A stretch of DNA of 64,000 nt from Poriferisodalis sp965198245 (GCF_965198245.1 NZ_OZ240249.1:3596001-3660000); one strand, 5' to 3'; counted from the stretch's first letter, positions 44,677-53,488 are shown. The notes: generated from the sequence alone by a model not told the origin. Program-made: numbers and translations.

Positions 44677-44775
44677 CAGGGTGCTGAAAAAGTCCCGATT
44701 CGAGGGCAGCGCGATCCCAAACCCCCAGGTCAGACGCTTGTAGATCTTGCGAAACCTGCGTTCTTCAGCATCCTG
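44677..44775. mobile_element. 99-bp MITE-like element with CTAG target duplication
   Basis: It is absent from the otherwise identical left copy, so the ends are exact. Imperfect 15-bp terminal inverted repeats: left CAGGGTGCTGAAAAA, right end (reverse complement) CAGGATGCTGAAGAA, 13 of 15 matching. CTAG occurs once at 36331-36334 in the left copy but on both sides here (44673-44676 and 44776-44779), a 4-bp target duplication. There is no coding capacity, so it must have been moved by a transposase in trans; such ends resemble those of IS1182-like elements, but this is not verified. It sits exactly at the lysA stop codon, which the duplication restores. Confidence 0.88.
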
Positions 44776-46164
44776 CTAGTGGATGTCCAGCGCCAGCATG
44801 TCGTCGACGGTTTCGCGGCGGATCACCAGCCGGGCATCGCCGTCGGCCACGAACACCACGGCCGGCCGGCCGATGCGGTTGTAGGGGGCGCCCATCGAGT
44901 ACCCGTATGCCCCTGTCACCGGCGTGGCCACGAGGTCGCCCGCTTGGAGTCCAACGGGCATGGGGGCTGAACGCACGATCACGTCGCCCGATTCGCAGTG
45001 CTTGCCCACCAGCCGCACCCGGTCGGGACGGGGCTCGGCTGCACGGGCCGGCATGAACGCCGTGTAGTCGCTGCCGTAGAGCATCGGGCGCGGGTTGTCG
45101 CCGTAGCCGCCGTCGACGGCCGCATAGGTACGTACGCCCGGCACTTCCTTGATGGCTCCCACCGTGTAGAGCGTCACCGCGGCAGCTGCGGCGATGGCAC
45201 GCCCCGGCTCAGCCACGAGTCGCGCCCGGAGGCCGTGTTGGTTGCTCAGTGCATCCCACCTCTGCGACAGGACGGCACCCCACTCGGTGATCGTCGGCGC
45301 CCGCTCCGATTCCACGTAGGCGACGCCGAGCCCACCGCCGATCGACAGCTCTTCCAGACGGCCGGCAGCCAGCCCCGAGCCGCCGAACAGCGGGGCCGCG
45401 AACTCCGCAACCACCTCCAGCGCCTTGGCGAGGCTCTCCACTCGGAACACCTGACTGCCGATGTGGCAGTGGATGCCCACGAGCTCGACCGAGGCCGCAG
45501 AAGCGGCCCGCTCGACGGCAGCCGCCGCGATGCCCTGGCCGAAGCCGAAGCCGAACTTTGAGTCGGCCTGCCCGGTCGAGATGTACTCGTGTGTCTCAGC
45601 CCGCACGCCGGGCGTGACCCGCAGCAACACCCGCGGCACCATCCCGTCGGCACGGTGCAGCTCGTCGAGACGGTCCAGCTCGTCCGCCGAATCGACGACG
45701 ATGCGGCCCACACCTGCCGCGCGAGCCATCCCCAGCTCCGCGACTGACTTGTTGTTGCCGTGCAGCACGATCCGCTGCGCCAGGCTCTCGGCGGTGTCGC
45801 CATCGAACGCCCGCAGCACGGTCGCCAGCTCACCGCCGCTCGACACGTCGATGTCCATGCCTTCGGAGATCGCCAACCGCGCCATGGCCGCGCACAAGAA
45901 CGCTTTGGCGGCATACGCCGCTCCCCCATCGAAAGCCGCAACGGCCTCGCGGCAGCGCGCACGCAGGTGCGCTTCGTCATAGACGAACAGCGGCGTGCCG
46001 AACTGAGCTGCCAGGTCGACCAGGCCGCAGCCACCAACACGCAGGCGCCCCTCCTCGGAGACCTCGGAGGTCTGCGGCAGCAGCCGGAACGGGATCGGGT
46101 CGCTGGGATCGTCGGTGGGCGCATCGGTGCCACCGGCTGCGGTGCCCGGTGAATCAGGGCTCAT
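44776..46164 (-). CDS. lysA: Diaminopimelate decarboxylase, copy 2
   Basis: 462 residues from ATG 46164, 21 nt after argS copy 2. Same PLP decarboxylase motifs as copy 1: AYAAKAFLC, GIHCHIGSQ, SIGGGLGVAY, EPGRAI, CESGDV and GAYGYSM. The stop codon TAG is supplied by the CTAG target duplication of the adjacent 99-bp element, so the insertion did not alter the protein. The 5' two thirds are essentially identical to copy 1; differences cluster downstream (AAVTLYTVG, RPDRVRL, PMPVGL, MLALDIH). This copy adjoins the conserved argS copy and is likely the original. Confidence 0.95.
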   Translation of the reverse strand: MSPDSPGTAAGGTDAPTDDPSDPIPFRLLPQTSEVSEEGRLRVGGCGLVDLAAQFGTPLFVYDEAHLRARCREAVAAFDGGAAYAAKAFLCAAMARLAISEGMDIDVSSGGELATVLRAFDGDTAESLAQRIVLHGNNKSVAELGMARAAGVGRIVVDSADELDRLDELHRADGMVPRVLLRVTPGVRAETHEYISTGQADSKFGFGFGQGIAAAAVERAASAASVELVGIHCHIGSQVFRVESLAKALEVVAEFAAPLFGGSGLAAGRLEELSIGGGLGVAYVESERAPTITEWGAVLSQRWDALSNQHGLRARLVAEPGRAIAAAAAVTLYTVGAIKEVPGVRTYAAVDGGYGDNPRPMLYGSDYTAFMPARAAEPRPDRVRLVGKHCESGDVIVRSAPMPVGLQAGDLVATPVTGAYGYSMGAPYNRIGRPAVVFVADGDARLVIRRETVDDMLALDIH

Positions 46165-46185
46165 GGCCGGACCGTCACTTCCCGC

Positions 46186-48003
46186 TCACATCGCCGACGG
46201 CGCGTCCACGCCGAGGAGGTCCAACCCGATCGCCAAGCCGATGCGCGTGCCCTCAGTCAGGCAAAGCCGAGCGTCGCGCACCTCCGGCGGCACGTCGCGG
46301 AGCAGGATCGGGCAGTCGTGATAGAAGCCGTGGAAGGCGCCAGCCAGGTCGCGCACCCATGTCGTCACCTTGTGGGGCGCCCGCTCTCGCTGCGCGATCT
46401 CCACCACTGAGGGCAGCACCTCGAGCGCTCGCAGCAGCGCCAGCTCGCGCTCGCCATCGAGCGTCGACAGATCAGTGCCGGCAGGCGGTACGGGCGCGAC
46501 CCCATCGGACTCAGCCCGTCGAGCCACCGACGCGATCCGAGCGTGGGCGTACTGCACGTAGAAGACCGGGTTCTCCGAGGCCTGCGCCGACAGCAAATCG
46601 ATATCGATGGTCTGACGCGAGTCGATCGACTGCAGCAGAAAGGCGAAGCGCGCCACGTCGGGCCCCACCGCGTCGATGAGCTCACGCACTTCCACCATCG
46701 TGCCGGTGCGCTTGGACAGCTCGATGACCTCGCCGTCACGCATGAGCGTCACGTTCTGGCCGACGATCGCCTCGTAGGAATCGGGCGGGTGCCCCAGCAT
46801 CGCCATGGCTGCTGCGATGCGGGGTACGTAGCCGTGGTGATCGGCACCCAGGACGTCGATGACGTGACTGCCGCGGCCGAACTTGGCGTCGTGGTAGGCG
46901 ATGTCAGGCACGAAGTAGGTGGGCTCGCCGTCGCTGCGGTACAGCACCCGGTCCTTGTCGTCACCGTGCTCGCTGGTCGCCAGCCAGACAGCCCCCTCTT
47001 CCTCATACACCCACCCGGCATCGCGAAGCCGCCCCATGGCCTCGTCCATGGCTCCGGAGTCCACGAGCGCGGCCTCGCTCTGCCAGCAGTCGAAGCTGAC
47101 GTTCATGGCCGACAGCGACTCGCCGACGTCGCGCAGGGCGCGCCTCATGCCCCATTTCGCAGCGAATTGAACTTCGATGGGGGTTCCGACAGGAATCGGC
47201 GCATGCCCCTCTTCGAGCGCCGCGTTTCTCAACAAATTCGATACATCGGCTTCGGCCCCCGCACCCGCACGCAACTTGGCCGCGAGTTCGTTGGCCCACT
47301 CCACGACGTAATCGCCGTGATAGCCGTCGTCGGGCACCGGCTCACCGGTCATGCGCGCCACCAGCGACTGCCCAAACAGCTGCACTTGGGCGCCGAGGTC
47401 GTTTACGTAGAACTCGGTGACGGTCTCGTAGCCGCAGCGTTGAAACAGGCGGGCAAGGCTGTCGCCGTACGCACCCCACCGCCCTCCGCCGGCATGCAGC
47501 GGTCCGGTTGGGTTGGCGGATACGAACTCCAAGTTCACCGTCTGGCCCTGACCGATGTGGAGGCGTGCGTACTGCTCGGTTTCTTCGCGCAGCACTGAGC
47601 GAAGCACCTCGTGCAGCCACGTGGGCGCCAGGTGGAAGTTGACGAATCCTGGGCCGGCGACCTCGGCGCGTTCGAGGTGCGGCAGGCCTGCGAGCTCGAG
47701 CTGGGCCACGACGCGTTCCGCCAGCTCGCGCGGAGCCATCTTTGCCGCCTTTGCGTACACCATGGCAGCGTTCGACGACCAATCGCCGTGATCGGCGCGC
47801 GATGGACGTTCCAAACGGAGACGCGACCCGTCGGCGTCGATGCCAAGACCCGCAAGGGCACCTGCGATCGCGCCGGTGAGCGCCTGCTCTATCACCGTTG
47901 CGAAGCTACCCCTGCTGGACGCTGATCCCGGGTTCAATTGCGGCCGAACAGCCGCAGTTTGCCGTTGCCTCCTCGTCGGCACCGACGATGTACGAGCCTC
48001 CAT
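46186..48003 (-). CDS. argS: Arginyl-tRNA synthetase, copy 2
   Basis: 605 residues from ATG 48003; an internal GTG before IEQALTGAIAGALAGLG is an alternative start. Signature motifs: SANPTGPLHAGGGRWGAYGD and ELSKRTGTMVEVRELID, with RSDGEPTYFVPDIAYHDAKF between. The N-terminal about 125 residues and the C-terminal about 220 residues are practically identical to copy 1, while the core (46839-47621) differs at roughly a third or more of positions and is 24 residues shorter. It is divergently placed from the permease gene at 48105. This is probably the original chromosomal gene. Confidence 0.94.
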   Translation of the reverse strand: MEARTSSVPTRRQRQTAAVRPQLNPGSASSRGSFATVIEQALTGAIAGALAGLGIDADGSRLRLERPSRADHGDWSSNAAMVYAKAAKMAPRELAERVVAQLELAGLPHLERAEVAGPGFVNFHLAPTWLHEVLRSVLREETEQYARLHIGQGQTVNLEFVSANPTGPLHAGGGRWGAYGDSLARLFQRCGYETVTEFYVNDLGAQVQLFGQSLVARMTGEPVPDDGYHGDYVVEWANELAAKLRAGAGAEADVSNLLRNAALEEGHAPIPVGTPIEVQFAAKWGMRRALRDVGESLSAMNVSFDCWQSEAALVDSGAMDEAMGRLRDAGWVYEEEGAVWLATSEHGDDKDRVLYRSDGEPTYFVPDIAYHDAKFGRGSHVIDVLGADHHGYVPRIAAAMAMLGHPPDSYEAIVGQNVTLMRDGEVIELSKRTGTMVEVRELIDAVGPDVARFAFLLQSIDSRQTIDIDLLSAQASENPVFYVQYAHARIASVARRAESDGVAPVPPAGTDLSTLDGERELALLRALEVLPSVVEIAQRERAPHKVTTWVRDLAGAFHGFYHDCPILLRDVPPEVRDARLCLTEGTRIGLAIGLDLLGVDAPSAM

Positions 48004-48104
48004 CGCACCCGGCTCTCGGCGCGGCGCAATTCGCCGCACGGGGTGTCCCCGAACATTCGGCGGCGTGAATGCCGCGCGATTCGACGGCGTGACAACCTCG
48101 CGCT

Positions 48105-48995
48105 ATGGATCTCGACCTGACGTGGGTGAACGTTGCCGCCAGCCTGACTCTGGTGGCCGCTGTCGTAGTGCTATCGGCATGGCTGCGCCTCGGCATCACG
48201 CGAGGTGTCGTCGTGGCGGCAGCACGGGCAGCGGTCCAGCTCTCGGCCGTGGGCGGCGTGCTCATCGTGGTGCTGCGGCCAGAAGCGGCCCTCGTGTGGT
48301 CCTGGCTGTGGGTGGCCGCCATGGTGGTGCTGGCGACCGGTGTGGTGCGGCGCCGCACACGGCGCCTCAAACCGTTCCAACCGTCGATCGGCTTGATCGT
48401 GGCCGCGGTGATCGTGCCGCTGGGCGTCTGCCTCGCGGTGACGTTCGGGCTCGGCGTCTTTGCCCTGACGCCGACAGCGCTGGTGCCCGTCGCCGGCATC
48501 CTGCTCGGCAATTCGTTGCCGACAACGATTGCTGCAGCCGCACGTATTGAGGAACTGCTGTCCGACGAACGCGGTCAAATCGACGCCATGCTCGCCCTGG
48601 GCTTTGACGGCAGCTCGGCAATCCGCCCGCAGGTTCGCAAGGCGATCCGATCAGCGCTCGTCCCTCAGGTGGAACGCACCAGCGTGGTGGGCCTGGTGGC
48701 ATTGCCCGGCGCGATGACCGGCATGATCCTGGCGGGAGCCGACGCGCTCGACGCTGTCGCAGCACAGATGATCGTGATGTTCCTGATCTTGGGGGGCGTC
48801 GCGTTCACGGTCGCTGTCGTGGTGCTCGGGACCGCCCGCAGGGTGATGACGCCCGATGGTCGCGTGGCACGGCCGCTGTACACCCAAGCCGTGCCCGACG
48901 GCTCGCCAGCGAACCCGCCCAGCCGGCGCGCCGGTCTTGTGCGGCGTTGGCGGCTGGACGTCTTCGCAAGAGCGGGGCGCGACGGCGGTCGGTAG
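48105..48995 (+). CDS. FetB/YbbM-type ABC permease (UPF0014)
   Basis: 296 residues from ATG 48105 with about seven hydrophobic segments. Family features: GVVVAAARAAVQLSAVGGVL near the N-terminus, GILLGNSLPTTIAAAARIEE, MLALGFDGSSAIRPQVRKAI, and VSLVALPGAMTGMIL-like VGLVALPGAMTGMILAGAD. FetA/FetB of enteric bacteria exports iron; the partner ATPase is not in this window. The C-terminal about 50 residues are a charged extension. It is transcribed away from argS copy 2, with a 101-bp divergent gap. Confidence 0.85.
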   Translation: MDLDLTWVNVAASLTLVAAVVVLSAWLRLGITRGVVVAAARAAVQLSAVGGVLIVVLRPEAALVWSWLWVAAMVVLATGVVRRRTRRLKPFQPSIGLIVAAVIVPLGVCLAVTFGLGVFALTPTALVPVAGILLGNSLPTTIAAAARIEELLSDERGQIDAMLALGFDGSSAIRPQVRKAIRSALVPQVERTSVVGLVALPGAMTGMILAGADALDAVAAQMIVMFLILGGVAFTVAVVVLGTARRVMTPDGRVARPLYTQAVPDGSPANPPSRRAGLVRRWRLDVFARAGRDGGR

Positions 48996-49043
48996 CTTTG
49001 CCGGACATTGAGTCCGGACATTCGAGCTCAGCCCGGACGTTCA

Positions 49044-49115
49044 GCCCTCGTAGCTCAGGGGATAGAGCATTGGCCTCCGGAGCCATGTGCGCAGGTTCGA
49101 ATCCTGCCGAGGGCG
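49044..49115 (+). tRNA. tRNA-Arg (anticodon CCG)
   Basis: The cloverleaf can be drawn by hand: acceptor GCCCTCG / CGAGGGC, D arm GCTC...GAGC, anticodon loop CTCCGGA with anticodon CCG, T arm GCAGG-TTCGAAT-CCTGC and discriminator G. CCA is not encoded. The top pair of the anticodon stem is a T-T mismatch. It reads the arginine codon CGG. Confidence 0.95.
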
Positions 49116-49145
49116 CTTCGCCGGCTCCATGCCGGCCGAGGGCGC

Positions 49146-49562
49146 TCAGCTCGATGCTGACCACCCGGTCAATTCGGTGCGCTGGATGACGATGGCAGCG
49201 CCGACCGGTGGCTGCGTGGCGTACTGGGGATAGCGCTCGCACAGCAGCTTGATCGCATGTCGGTGCTGTGCACCCTCGGTGTGCACCACAGCGCGGCCGC
49301 GCAGGCGCACCCACCACAGGCGCTCCCAGTTCATGTCGTCGTAGTGCTCGATCAGCATCGTGACCTCGGGAAAGCGTCGAACATTGTCGAGCCGCTTGAG
49401 GTCCATGGTCGTCTTGGGCTTGTGGTCGACGGCTGTCACCACGACATCATCCTCGAATGCGTACGTGCACGGCACGAGATCGACGCGCCCGTCGGCACGG
49501 ATCGTCGCTAGTGTCGCCACCCGACCCTCACACAGCAGCGCCAGCAGTTCGGCCTCGGTCAC
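49146..49562 (-). CDS. PPOX-class F420-dependent enzyme (split-barrel)
   Basis: 138 residues from GTG 49562 (VTEAELLALLCEGRVATLAT). The split beta-barrel pattern is clear: VATLATIRADGRVDLVPCTY, VVVTAVDHKPKTTMDLKRLD, NVRRFPEVTMLIEHYDD, LWWVRLRGRAVVH. Such actinobacterial proteins commonly bind coenzyme F420 or flavin and act as oxidoreductases. A longer frame to 50633 exists but is antisense to the next gene and is rejected. The neighbouring FrhB-like gene fits an F420 connection. Confidence 0.82.
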   Translation of the reverse strand: MTEAELLALLCEGRVATLATIRADGRVDLVPCTYAFEDDVVVTAVDHKPKTTMDLKRLDNVRRFPEVTMLIEHYDDMNWERLWWVRLRGRAVVHTEGAQHRHAIKLLCERYPQYATQPPVGAAIVIQRTELTGWSASS

Positions 49563-49679
49563 GGCGGGCCACCCTAGAGCACCGCGGCGTCGATCCAGCA
49601 CTTGAGCGCCAATGTTCCCACGGTCTCCGAGCCAGGTCGTCCCGGACCGTTCGCGAGGCACCTGCCATAGTCTTGGATC

Positions 49680-50876
49680 GTGGCAATGACTGGGGCAATG
49701 ACCGGGGCAACGACTGGGGGTCCCCAAGCATCGGGCGGCGCGCCGCCGCGCTGGACCTTCCAGTGGAAGGAGCTGTACGACGAGGTCATCACCACAGGGC
49801 TGTGCACGGGCTGTGCCGGCTGCGTGATCTCCTGCCCGCACGACGTCATCGGCTACGAGCACGTCCAGGGCGGCTTCATGCCGTTCCACCTCGAATCCGA
49901 GCTGGGGCTCGAAGACTGCGGCCACGGCCAGAAAGGCTGCACAAGCTGCACCCGCGCCTGCCCCCGCTTCCGCACGTGGGAAGACGAAGCCGACGACTTC
50001 ATGTTCGGTCGGCACCGCACGGGCGAAGAGCCTTCGGGCGTGTTCAAGGACATCATCCTGACAAGGGCCTCTGACGACTTCGTCCACGAGATCGGCCAGG
50101 ACGGCGGGCTGGTTTCGGCGATCCTCATCTGGGCGCTCGACCACGGCTACATCGACGCCGCCCTGACGTCCTACGTCGGCGAGGGCGAGGGCAACCAATG
50201 GACGGCGTCGCCCGGCGTTGCCTTCAACCGCGACGACGTGCTGCGCGGCGCTGGCAGCCGCTACACCTATTCGGCCAACACGCTCGCCTACAACGAGGCG
50301 ATCGAGGCCGGCGCCCAGAAGCTCGCTCTTGTCGGCATGAGCTGCCAGAGCTCGATCGTGCCCGTCGCCAAGTCCCGCAAGGTGGGCAAGGTCGGCAACC
50401 GGTTCGTGCTGAACATCGGATTGCTGTGCTCGAAATCGTTCGATGAGGCCATCTTCGAAGAGCTGTTCGAGCAGAAGTACGGGCTCGACCGCCATCTCAT
50501 CCGCAAGACGAACATCAAGGGCGTCTTCCAGATATGGACCCACGACGGCGGCTACTACGAGATCAACCTCAAGGAATGCCACGCTTGGACCCGCGAGGGA
50601 TGCAACCACTGCCCCGATTTCGCCGCCGAGCACGCCGACATCTCGACCGGCGGCATCGGCAAGTACAGCGACTGGACCCTCACCATCGTCCGGACCGACA
50701 TCGGCCGCGAGATCATCATGAAGATGCTCGCCGACGGCTCACTCATCGGGCGTCCCGGCGACGAAGACCCGGGCGCTATCGCTCTCATGCACAAGCTCAG
50801 CGAGAAGTCGCGGGTCCGCTGGCCGAAGTTCGCCTGGGAGAAGCCAGCGCTGCTGCCTGAACCCACGAAGAGGTAG
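49680..50876 (+). CDS. FrhB-like F420 hydrogenase/dehydrogenase beta-subunit protein
   Basis: 398 residues if GTG 49680 is used; ATG 49686 or 49698 are possible because the 5' end is a small ATGACTGGGGC repeat. Two ferredoxin-like clusters: TGLCTGCAGCVISCPHDVIG and GCTSCTRACPRF. FrhB core motifs follow: EIGQDGGLVSAILIWALDHG, GSRYTYSANTLAYNEAI, LALVGMSCQSSIVP, NRFVLNIGLLCSKSFDE, and a C-terminal EGCNHCPDFAAEHADISTGG. Family members transfer electrons between F420, flavin and Fe-S clusters. No hydrogenase subunits are nearby, so the partner is unknown. Confidence 0.85.
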   Translation: MAMTGAMTGATTGGPQASGGAPPRWTFQWKELYDEVITTGLCTGCAGCVISCPHDVIGYEHVQGGFMPFHLESELGLEDCGHGQKGCTSCTRACPRFRTWEDEADDFMFGRHRTGEEPSGVFKDIILTRASDDFVHEIGQDGGLVSAILIWALDHGYIDAALTSYVGEGEGNQWTASPGVAFNRDDVLRGAGSRYTYSANTLAYNEAIEAGAQKLALVGMSCQSSIVPVAKSRKVGKVGNRFVLNIGLLCSKSFDEAIFEELFEQKYGLDRHLIRKTNIKGVFQIWTHDGGYYEINLKECHAWTREGCNHCPDFAAEHADISTGGIGKYSDWTLTIVRTDIGREIIMKMLADGSLIGRPGDEDPGAIALMHKLSEKSRVRWPKFAWEKPALLPEPTKR

Positions 50877-50899
50877 CCCACGCCGCAGCCGGCGTCAGC

Positions 50900-51535
50900 T
50901 CACAGGCAGAGGTTGATGAAGTCGACGATGTCGGGTCGGACCTCGGTACTGGCCATGAAGTGGCTCAGCCGGTGGGCCGGCACCACATCCTGTGCTCGGG
51001 CCAGCGAGCATGCACACAAGCTCCGCAAGCGGTCCGATCCAGCAGAACACTCGTTGAGGTAGGCCTGCTGCTGGGCATCGGACCATTGCGCCGGCGGTCC
51101 AGCCTCACGGCAGTCGACGAGCGCTGCGGCAAGATCGGGAGAGAATTCCAGGGCGCCCGACATGCGATCCTCAAAGACCTCGAGATCGATGGCAGTGAGG
51201 TTGCCCTCCATGCGGTCGGCGGCGCAGTGGCACGGTCCCACGAGCCCAGCGTCGGCGACGCACGCATCCATGAAGGCGATCAGCGGCTCGATTGCGAGCA
51301 CCCCGGGAGCGCCGTCGCCGGGAACGGTCGGCGGGGCAAGCGTGCCGGGGTTGCCGAGGGGCGCGTCGGAATCCGTTGCGCCATTTCGGGTGGTCGCCGG
51401 CGCCACCTCAATCACGGTCGTTGAGCATGCGACAACGCCCGCCAACGCCAACACCGCTGCAACCCAACACGCGCCCCGCAGCAGCAGAGGCCGCCATGCC
51501 TCAGGCGGATGGAAGATTCGCCAGCCGGCGCGCAT
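50900..51535 (-). CDS. Lipoprotein of unknown function, coupled to udgB
   Basis: 211 residues from ATG 51535, overlapping the end of the UdgB gene by 35 nt. A signal peptide leads to the lipobox ALAGVVAC near residue 37. The mature protein has a Thr/Pro linker and a Cys-containing helical region (DACVADAGLVGPCHCAADRM, LVDCREAG, YLNECSAGSDRLRSLCACSL). It resembles small actinobacterial secreted proteins with paired disulfides. No family is recognised. Confidence 0.7.
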   Translation of the reverse strand: MRAGWRIFHPPEAWRPLLLRGACWVAAVLALAGVVACSTTVIEVAPATTRNGATDSDAPLGNPGTLAPPTVPGDGAPGVLAIEPLIAFMDACVADAGLVGPCHCAADRMEGNLTAIDLEVFEDRMSGALEFSPDLAAALVDCREAGPPAQWSDAQQQAYLNECSAGSDRLRSLCACSLARAQDVVPAHRLSHFMASTEVRPDIVDFINLCL

Positions 51536-52250
51536 CGCGAAGCACCGTATCGGCCATGTCGGCGGTGAGGCGGCCGGTGAACGTGTTCTGCTGACTGGGG
51601 TGGAACGAGCACACGATGCGGGCGATCCCGCCCAACGCTTCCGAGCCGCTCGATCCTGCGACAGCGGGCACCTCGGTGGTCACGCCGTGGCCGAATCGGG
51701 GCCGAGGCCGCACACCACCAAGCGTGCACAGCACGCCGTAGGCGAAGGCGCCGAGGGCGACCGCAACGCGGGCATTGACGAGCAGCGCCAGCTCGCGCTC
51801 GAGGAACGGCCGGCAGGCATCCCGTTCAGCAGGGGTGGGCTTGTTCGCTGGCGGCGCGCAGCGAACCGCAGCGGTGATGTACGCATCACGCAGCTCCAGT
51901 CCGTCGCCTGCGCGCTCAGAGGTCGGCTGATTTGCGAAGCCGCAGCGGTGCAGGGCCGCGTACAGGAAGTCGCCAGAACGGTCGCCGGTGAACATCCGAC
52001 CGGTGCGGTTCGCGCCGTGTGCAGCCGGCGCCAGCCCGACGAGCACAACCGCTGCGGCCGGATCTCCGAAGCCGGGCACGCCTCGCCCCCAGTAGTCCTC
52101 GTCGGCGAATGCGGCTCGCTTCTGGGCCGCTGTCTGCTCGCGCCACGCCACGAGCCGATCGCAGCGCCTGCACGCCGCGACCTCGTTGTTCAGCAAGCGC
52201 AGCGCTGCGCCGCCAGAGGCGTTACCGGACGACGGGGATGCGGCGCTCAT
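51501..52250 (-). CDS. udgB: Uracil-DNA glycosylase family 5 (UdgB-like)
   Basis: 249 residues from ATG 52250; the longer frame to 52589 would overlap the divergent gene and is not used. It removes uracil and related deaminated bases from DNA. Motifs: CRRCDRLVAWRE (Fe-S Cys pair), VLVGLAPAAHGANRTGRMFT and GDRSGDFLYAAL (motif A, family-5 form), CAPPANKPTPAERDACRPFL (further Fe-S Cys) and SFHPSQQNTFTGRL (motif B His). The 4Fe-4S type family-5 enzyme is typical for high-GC actinobacteria. Confidence 0.88.
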   Translation of the reverse strand: MSAASPSSGNASGGAALRLLNNEVAACRRCDRLVAWREQTAAQKRAAFADEDYWGRGVPGFGDPAAAVVLVGLAPAAHGANRTGRMFTGDRSGDFLYAALHRCGFANQPTSERAGDGLELRDAYITAAVRCAPPANKPTPAERDACRPFLERELALLVNARVAVALGAFAYGVLCTLGGVRPRPRFGHGVTTEVPAVAGSSGSEALGGIARIVCSFHPSQQNTFTGRLTADMADTVLRDARRLANLPSA

Positions 52251-52334
52251 CGCTGCGAGTGTGCCAGTCGCCGGCGCTGCGCGCGTGCCGTCTGGCGCCG
52301 CTGCGCGGCGACCCAGACAAGTAGCTTCGGCACG

Positions 52335-52973
52335 GTGCCAGCCCGACCTCGACCCACGCTGCTGCTGTTCGTCCGCCACGGTCTCACCCCGACGACCGGC
52401 GTCGAGCTGTACGGCCGTCGTCCGGGAGTGCACCTTTCCGACGCCGGCACCCAGCAGGCGCAGCGTGCCGCCGAGCGCATTGCTGCGGGGGGACGCCGCG
52501 TCGCGGCGGTGTATGCCAGCCCGCTGGAACGGGCTCAGGAGACCGCCGCCCCGATTGGTGCGGCCCTCGGACGCAGCGTGCGCATACACGACGGCCTCAA
52601 CGAAGCAGACATGGGGCGCTGGACAGGTCGCAAGCTCAGCCAGTTGCGCAAGTTGGCCGCGTGGTCACAGGTGCAGCGCTACCCCAGCGGCTTCCGCTTC
52701 CCTGACGGCGAGACGTTCCGCCAGATGCAGGCGCGCATCGCTGCGACTGCAGGTGAGCTGGCAGCCCGCCATCGCGGCGCGACGGTTGTCGCCGTCAGCC
52801 ACGCCGACCCCATTCGGGCGCTGGTAGCTGACGCCATGGGAACCCATCTCGACCTCTTCCAGCGGATCGTGGTGTCGCCGTGCTCGGTGACTGCGATCCT
52901 GTACAGCAATGACGGCCCCGTGGTGCTGGCCACCAACAGCACTTCAGACCTCGCAGCACTCTCTCCGGCATGA
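52335..52973 (+). CDS. Histidine phosphatase family protein (MSMEG_4193 type)
   Basis: 212 residues from GTG 52335; the start is not certain because the frame stays open upstream. Phosphoglycerate-mutase-like motifs: LLFVRHGLTP (catalytic RHG), GRRPGVHLSDAGTQQAQRAA, VYASPLERAQETA, EADMGRWTGRKLSQL and VVAVSHADPIRALVADAM (second His). This member is characteristically followed by DUF3090 and SCO1664 genes in actinobacteria, as here. Substrate unknown. Its stop overlaps the next start (ATGA). Confidence 0.85.
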   Translation: MPARPRPTLLLFVRHGLTPTTGVELYGRRPGVHLSDAGTQQAQRAAERIAAGGRRVAAVYASPLERAQETAAPIGAALGRSVRIHDGLNEADMGRWTGRKLSQLRKLAAWSQVQRYPSGFRFPDGETFRQMQARIAATAGELAARHRGATVVAVSHADPIRALVADAMGTHLDLFQRIVVSPCSVTAILYSNDGPVVLATNSTSDLAALSPA

Positions 52974-53488
52974 CTGACGATTTCGACCTGCGCAATCCGG
53001 ACGCCTTCGTGGCGGGAACGGTCGGGCCGGCTGGCCAGCGGATCTTTTTCCTGCAGGCCACAGAAGCCGGTCACGTCGTCTCGCTGAAGCTGGAAAAGGG
53101 GCAGGTCTGGGCACTGGCAAACCTGCTCAGCGAACTTCTCGAAGGCGAGAGCTACGAGGGTCCTGCGTCAACCTTTGCCAAGTTGGTCGAGCCGGTGACC
53201 GCCGCATGGACGGTCGGCCGTCTCGCGACGGGCATGGACACCGAGGGCAAGGTCATCGTGCTCATTGCCGACGAGCTCGATGACAGCGAAAGCGACAGCG
53301 ACGATCCCGACGACGACGCAGATTCGGGCGGCGAGGAGCTGGCTGATGACGACGAGCGCACTGGCGGTCGCGCCCGCTTCCACCTCGACTACGCGATGGC
53401 GCTCGGATTCGCGCAGCAGGCGCTGCTGCTGGTCTCCGAAGGCCGCGACTTCGGCCAGCGCAATGGGCACCGCCCGCCCCGAGATTGA
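52970..53488 (+). CDS. DUF3090 family protein
   Basis: 172 residues from ATG 52970, overlapping the preceding stop. Family features: DLRNPDAFVAGTVGPAGQRI, FFLQATEAGHVVSLKLEKGQ, the C-terminal ARFHLDYAMALGFAQQALLL, and an acidic insert DDSESDSDDPDDDADSGGEE. Function unknown; the conserved neighbourhood with the histidine phosphatase and SCO1664-like gene is the main clue. Confidence 0.88.
   Translation: MTDDFDLRNPDAFVAGTVGPAGQRIFFLQATEAGHVVSLKLEKGQVWALANLLSELLEGESYEGPASTFAKLVEPVTAAWTVGRLATGMDTEGKVIVLIADELDDSESDSDDPDDDADSGGEELADDDERTGGRARFHLDYAMALGFAQQALLLVSEGRDFGQRNGHRPPRD

Larger units (their letters stand above)
42809..48015. repeat. Right copy of the 5.2-kb tandem duplication (B N-terminus, lysA, argS)
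   Basis: Matches 34464-39642 (see there for the differences). This copy keeps normal sequence upstream of argS, so it is probably the ancestral arrangement. It contains the 99-bp insertion at 44677-44775. The 3.2 kb between the two copies holds the unique part of B6, its lipoprotein and cassette remnants. Confidence 0.92.

Noticed and set aside
44677..44775. Transcription terminator of lysA
   Set aside because: The inverted ends are 69 bp apart and imperfect, and the empty site in the left copy with CTAG duplication identifies it as an insertion.
49583..50633. Upstream extension of the PPOX frame to 495 codons
   Set aside because: It is antisense to the FrhB-like gene, whose Fe-S and FrhB motifs are clear; only the last 138 codons match the PPOX family.
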